The position numbers and the translations under genes were made by a program. The notes beneath the pieces were generated by a model. That model saw only the letters and a list, made by a program, of their open reading frames with translations, searched no databases and had not been told where the DNA came from. 13,636 nt of DNA, taken from Bacillota bacterium (GTDB taxonomy: Bacteria > Bacillota > Bacilli > Bacillales > Cytobacillaceae). Each line of letters opens with the position of its first letter. The first letter of the stretch is position 1. The stretch is from positions 1-13,636 of the forward strand of contig JAUZPT010000036.1 in assembly GCA_030705745.1 (NCBI GenBank), read 5' to 3'. Shown in pieces: positions 13,620-13,636 of the stretch.

Positions 13620-13636
13620 ATGACAAATGTTCGTGA
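13620..13636 (+). CDS. scoB: Start of CoA-transferase subunit B (partial)
   Basis: ATG at 13620 opens a frame reading M-T-N-V-R before the window ends. AAAGGAGA (13605-13612) lies about seven bases upstream. Subunit B genes almost always follow subunit A, and their N-termini often contain a V-R stretch like this. Identity rests on context; only five full codons are visible. Confidence 0.65.

Noticed and set aside
1..13636. CRISPR array, tRNA, rRNA, insertion sequence or toxin-antitoxin pair
   Set aside because: No regularly spaced repeats, no cloverleaf or rRNA-like stretches, no transposase motifs and no recognisable toxin or antitoxin were seen.

Overview
The window looks like a low-to-moderate GC Gram-positive chromosome, most likely a Bacillaceae member related to Bacillus. 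Reasons: strong AGGAGG-type ribosome binding sites, a T-box leader, DinR/LexA-type SOS boxes, and the recognisable order proI - yqjP - yqjQ ... yqzH / yqjW - yqjX ... yqkB - yqkD, which follows the yqj/yqk region of B. subtilis as I remember it. No tRNA, rRNA, CRISPR array or complete mobile element was seen.

Layout. (1) 1-1100, minus strand: proI (pyrroline-5-carboxylate reductase, C-terminus outside the window) behind a T-box leader whose specifier codon reads CCU (proline). (2) 1515-3286, plus strand: yqjP (metallo-beta-lactamase fold) and yqjQ (short-chain dehydrogenase), a two-gene operon. (3) 3300-5760, plus strand: an AT-rich accessory segment with a DinB-like protein, a GNAT acetyltransferase, a 66-residue orphan and a second GNAT; it also holds structured non-coding DNA and possibly a decayed gene. 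(4) 5775-8511: a divergent DNA-damage locus. yqzH and a GNAT gene run left; the Y-family polymerase gene yqjW (polY2) and the YolD-like yqjX run right; two SOS boxes lie between them. (5) 8584-10577: small conserved genes, namely a CDGSH iron-sulfur protein (minus), the HesB-like yqkB (plus), the membrane-anchored alpha/beta hydrolase yqkD (minus) and a 43-residue protein (minus). (6) 10633-13636: an acyl-CoA / ketone-body cassette with HMG-CoA lyase (minus) divergent from thiolase, scoA and the first codons of scoB (plus).

How the genes work together. The last block forms a coherent pathway: HMG-CoA lyase gives acetoacetate plus acetyl-CoA, ScoAB activates acetoacetate with succinyl-CoA, and thiolase cleaves acetoacetyl-CoA to two acetyl-CoA. 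The SOS block pairs a translesion polymerase with its usual YolD-like partner, and the divergent yqzH-GNAT arm may share its damage control. ProI is probably controlled by uncharged tRNA-Pro. Strong intrinsic terminators isolate most of the units, several of them placed to serve convergent genes from both sides. I found no clearly new multi-gene system. The best candidates for a second look are the SOS-linked yqzH-GNAT operon, the 66-residue orphan, the 43-residue gene and the structured DNA around 3400-3700.
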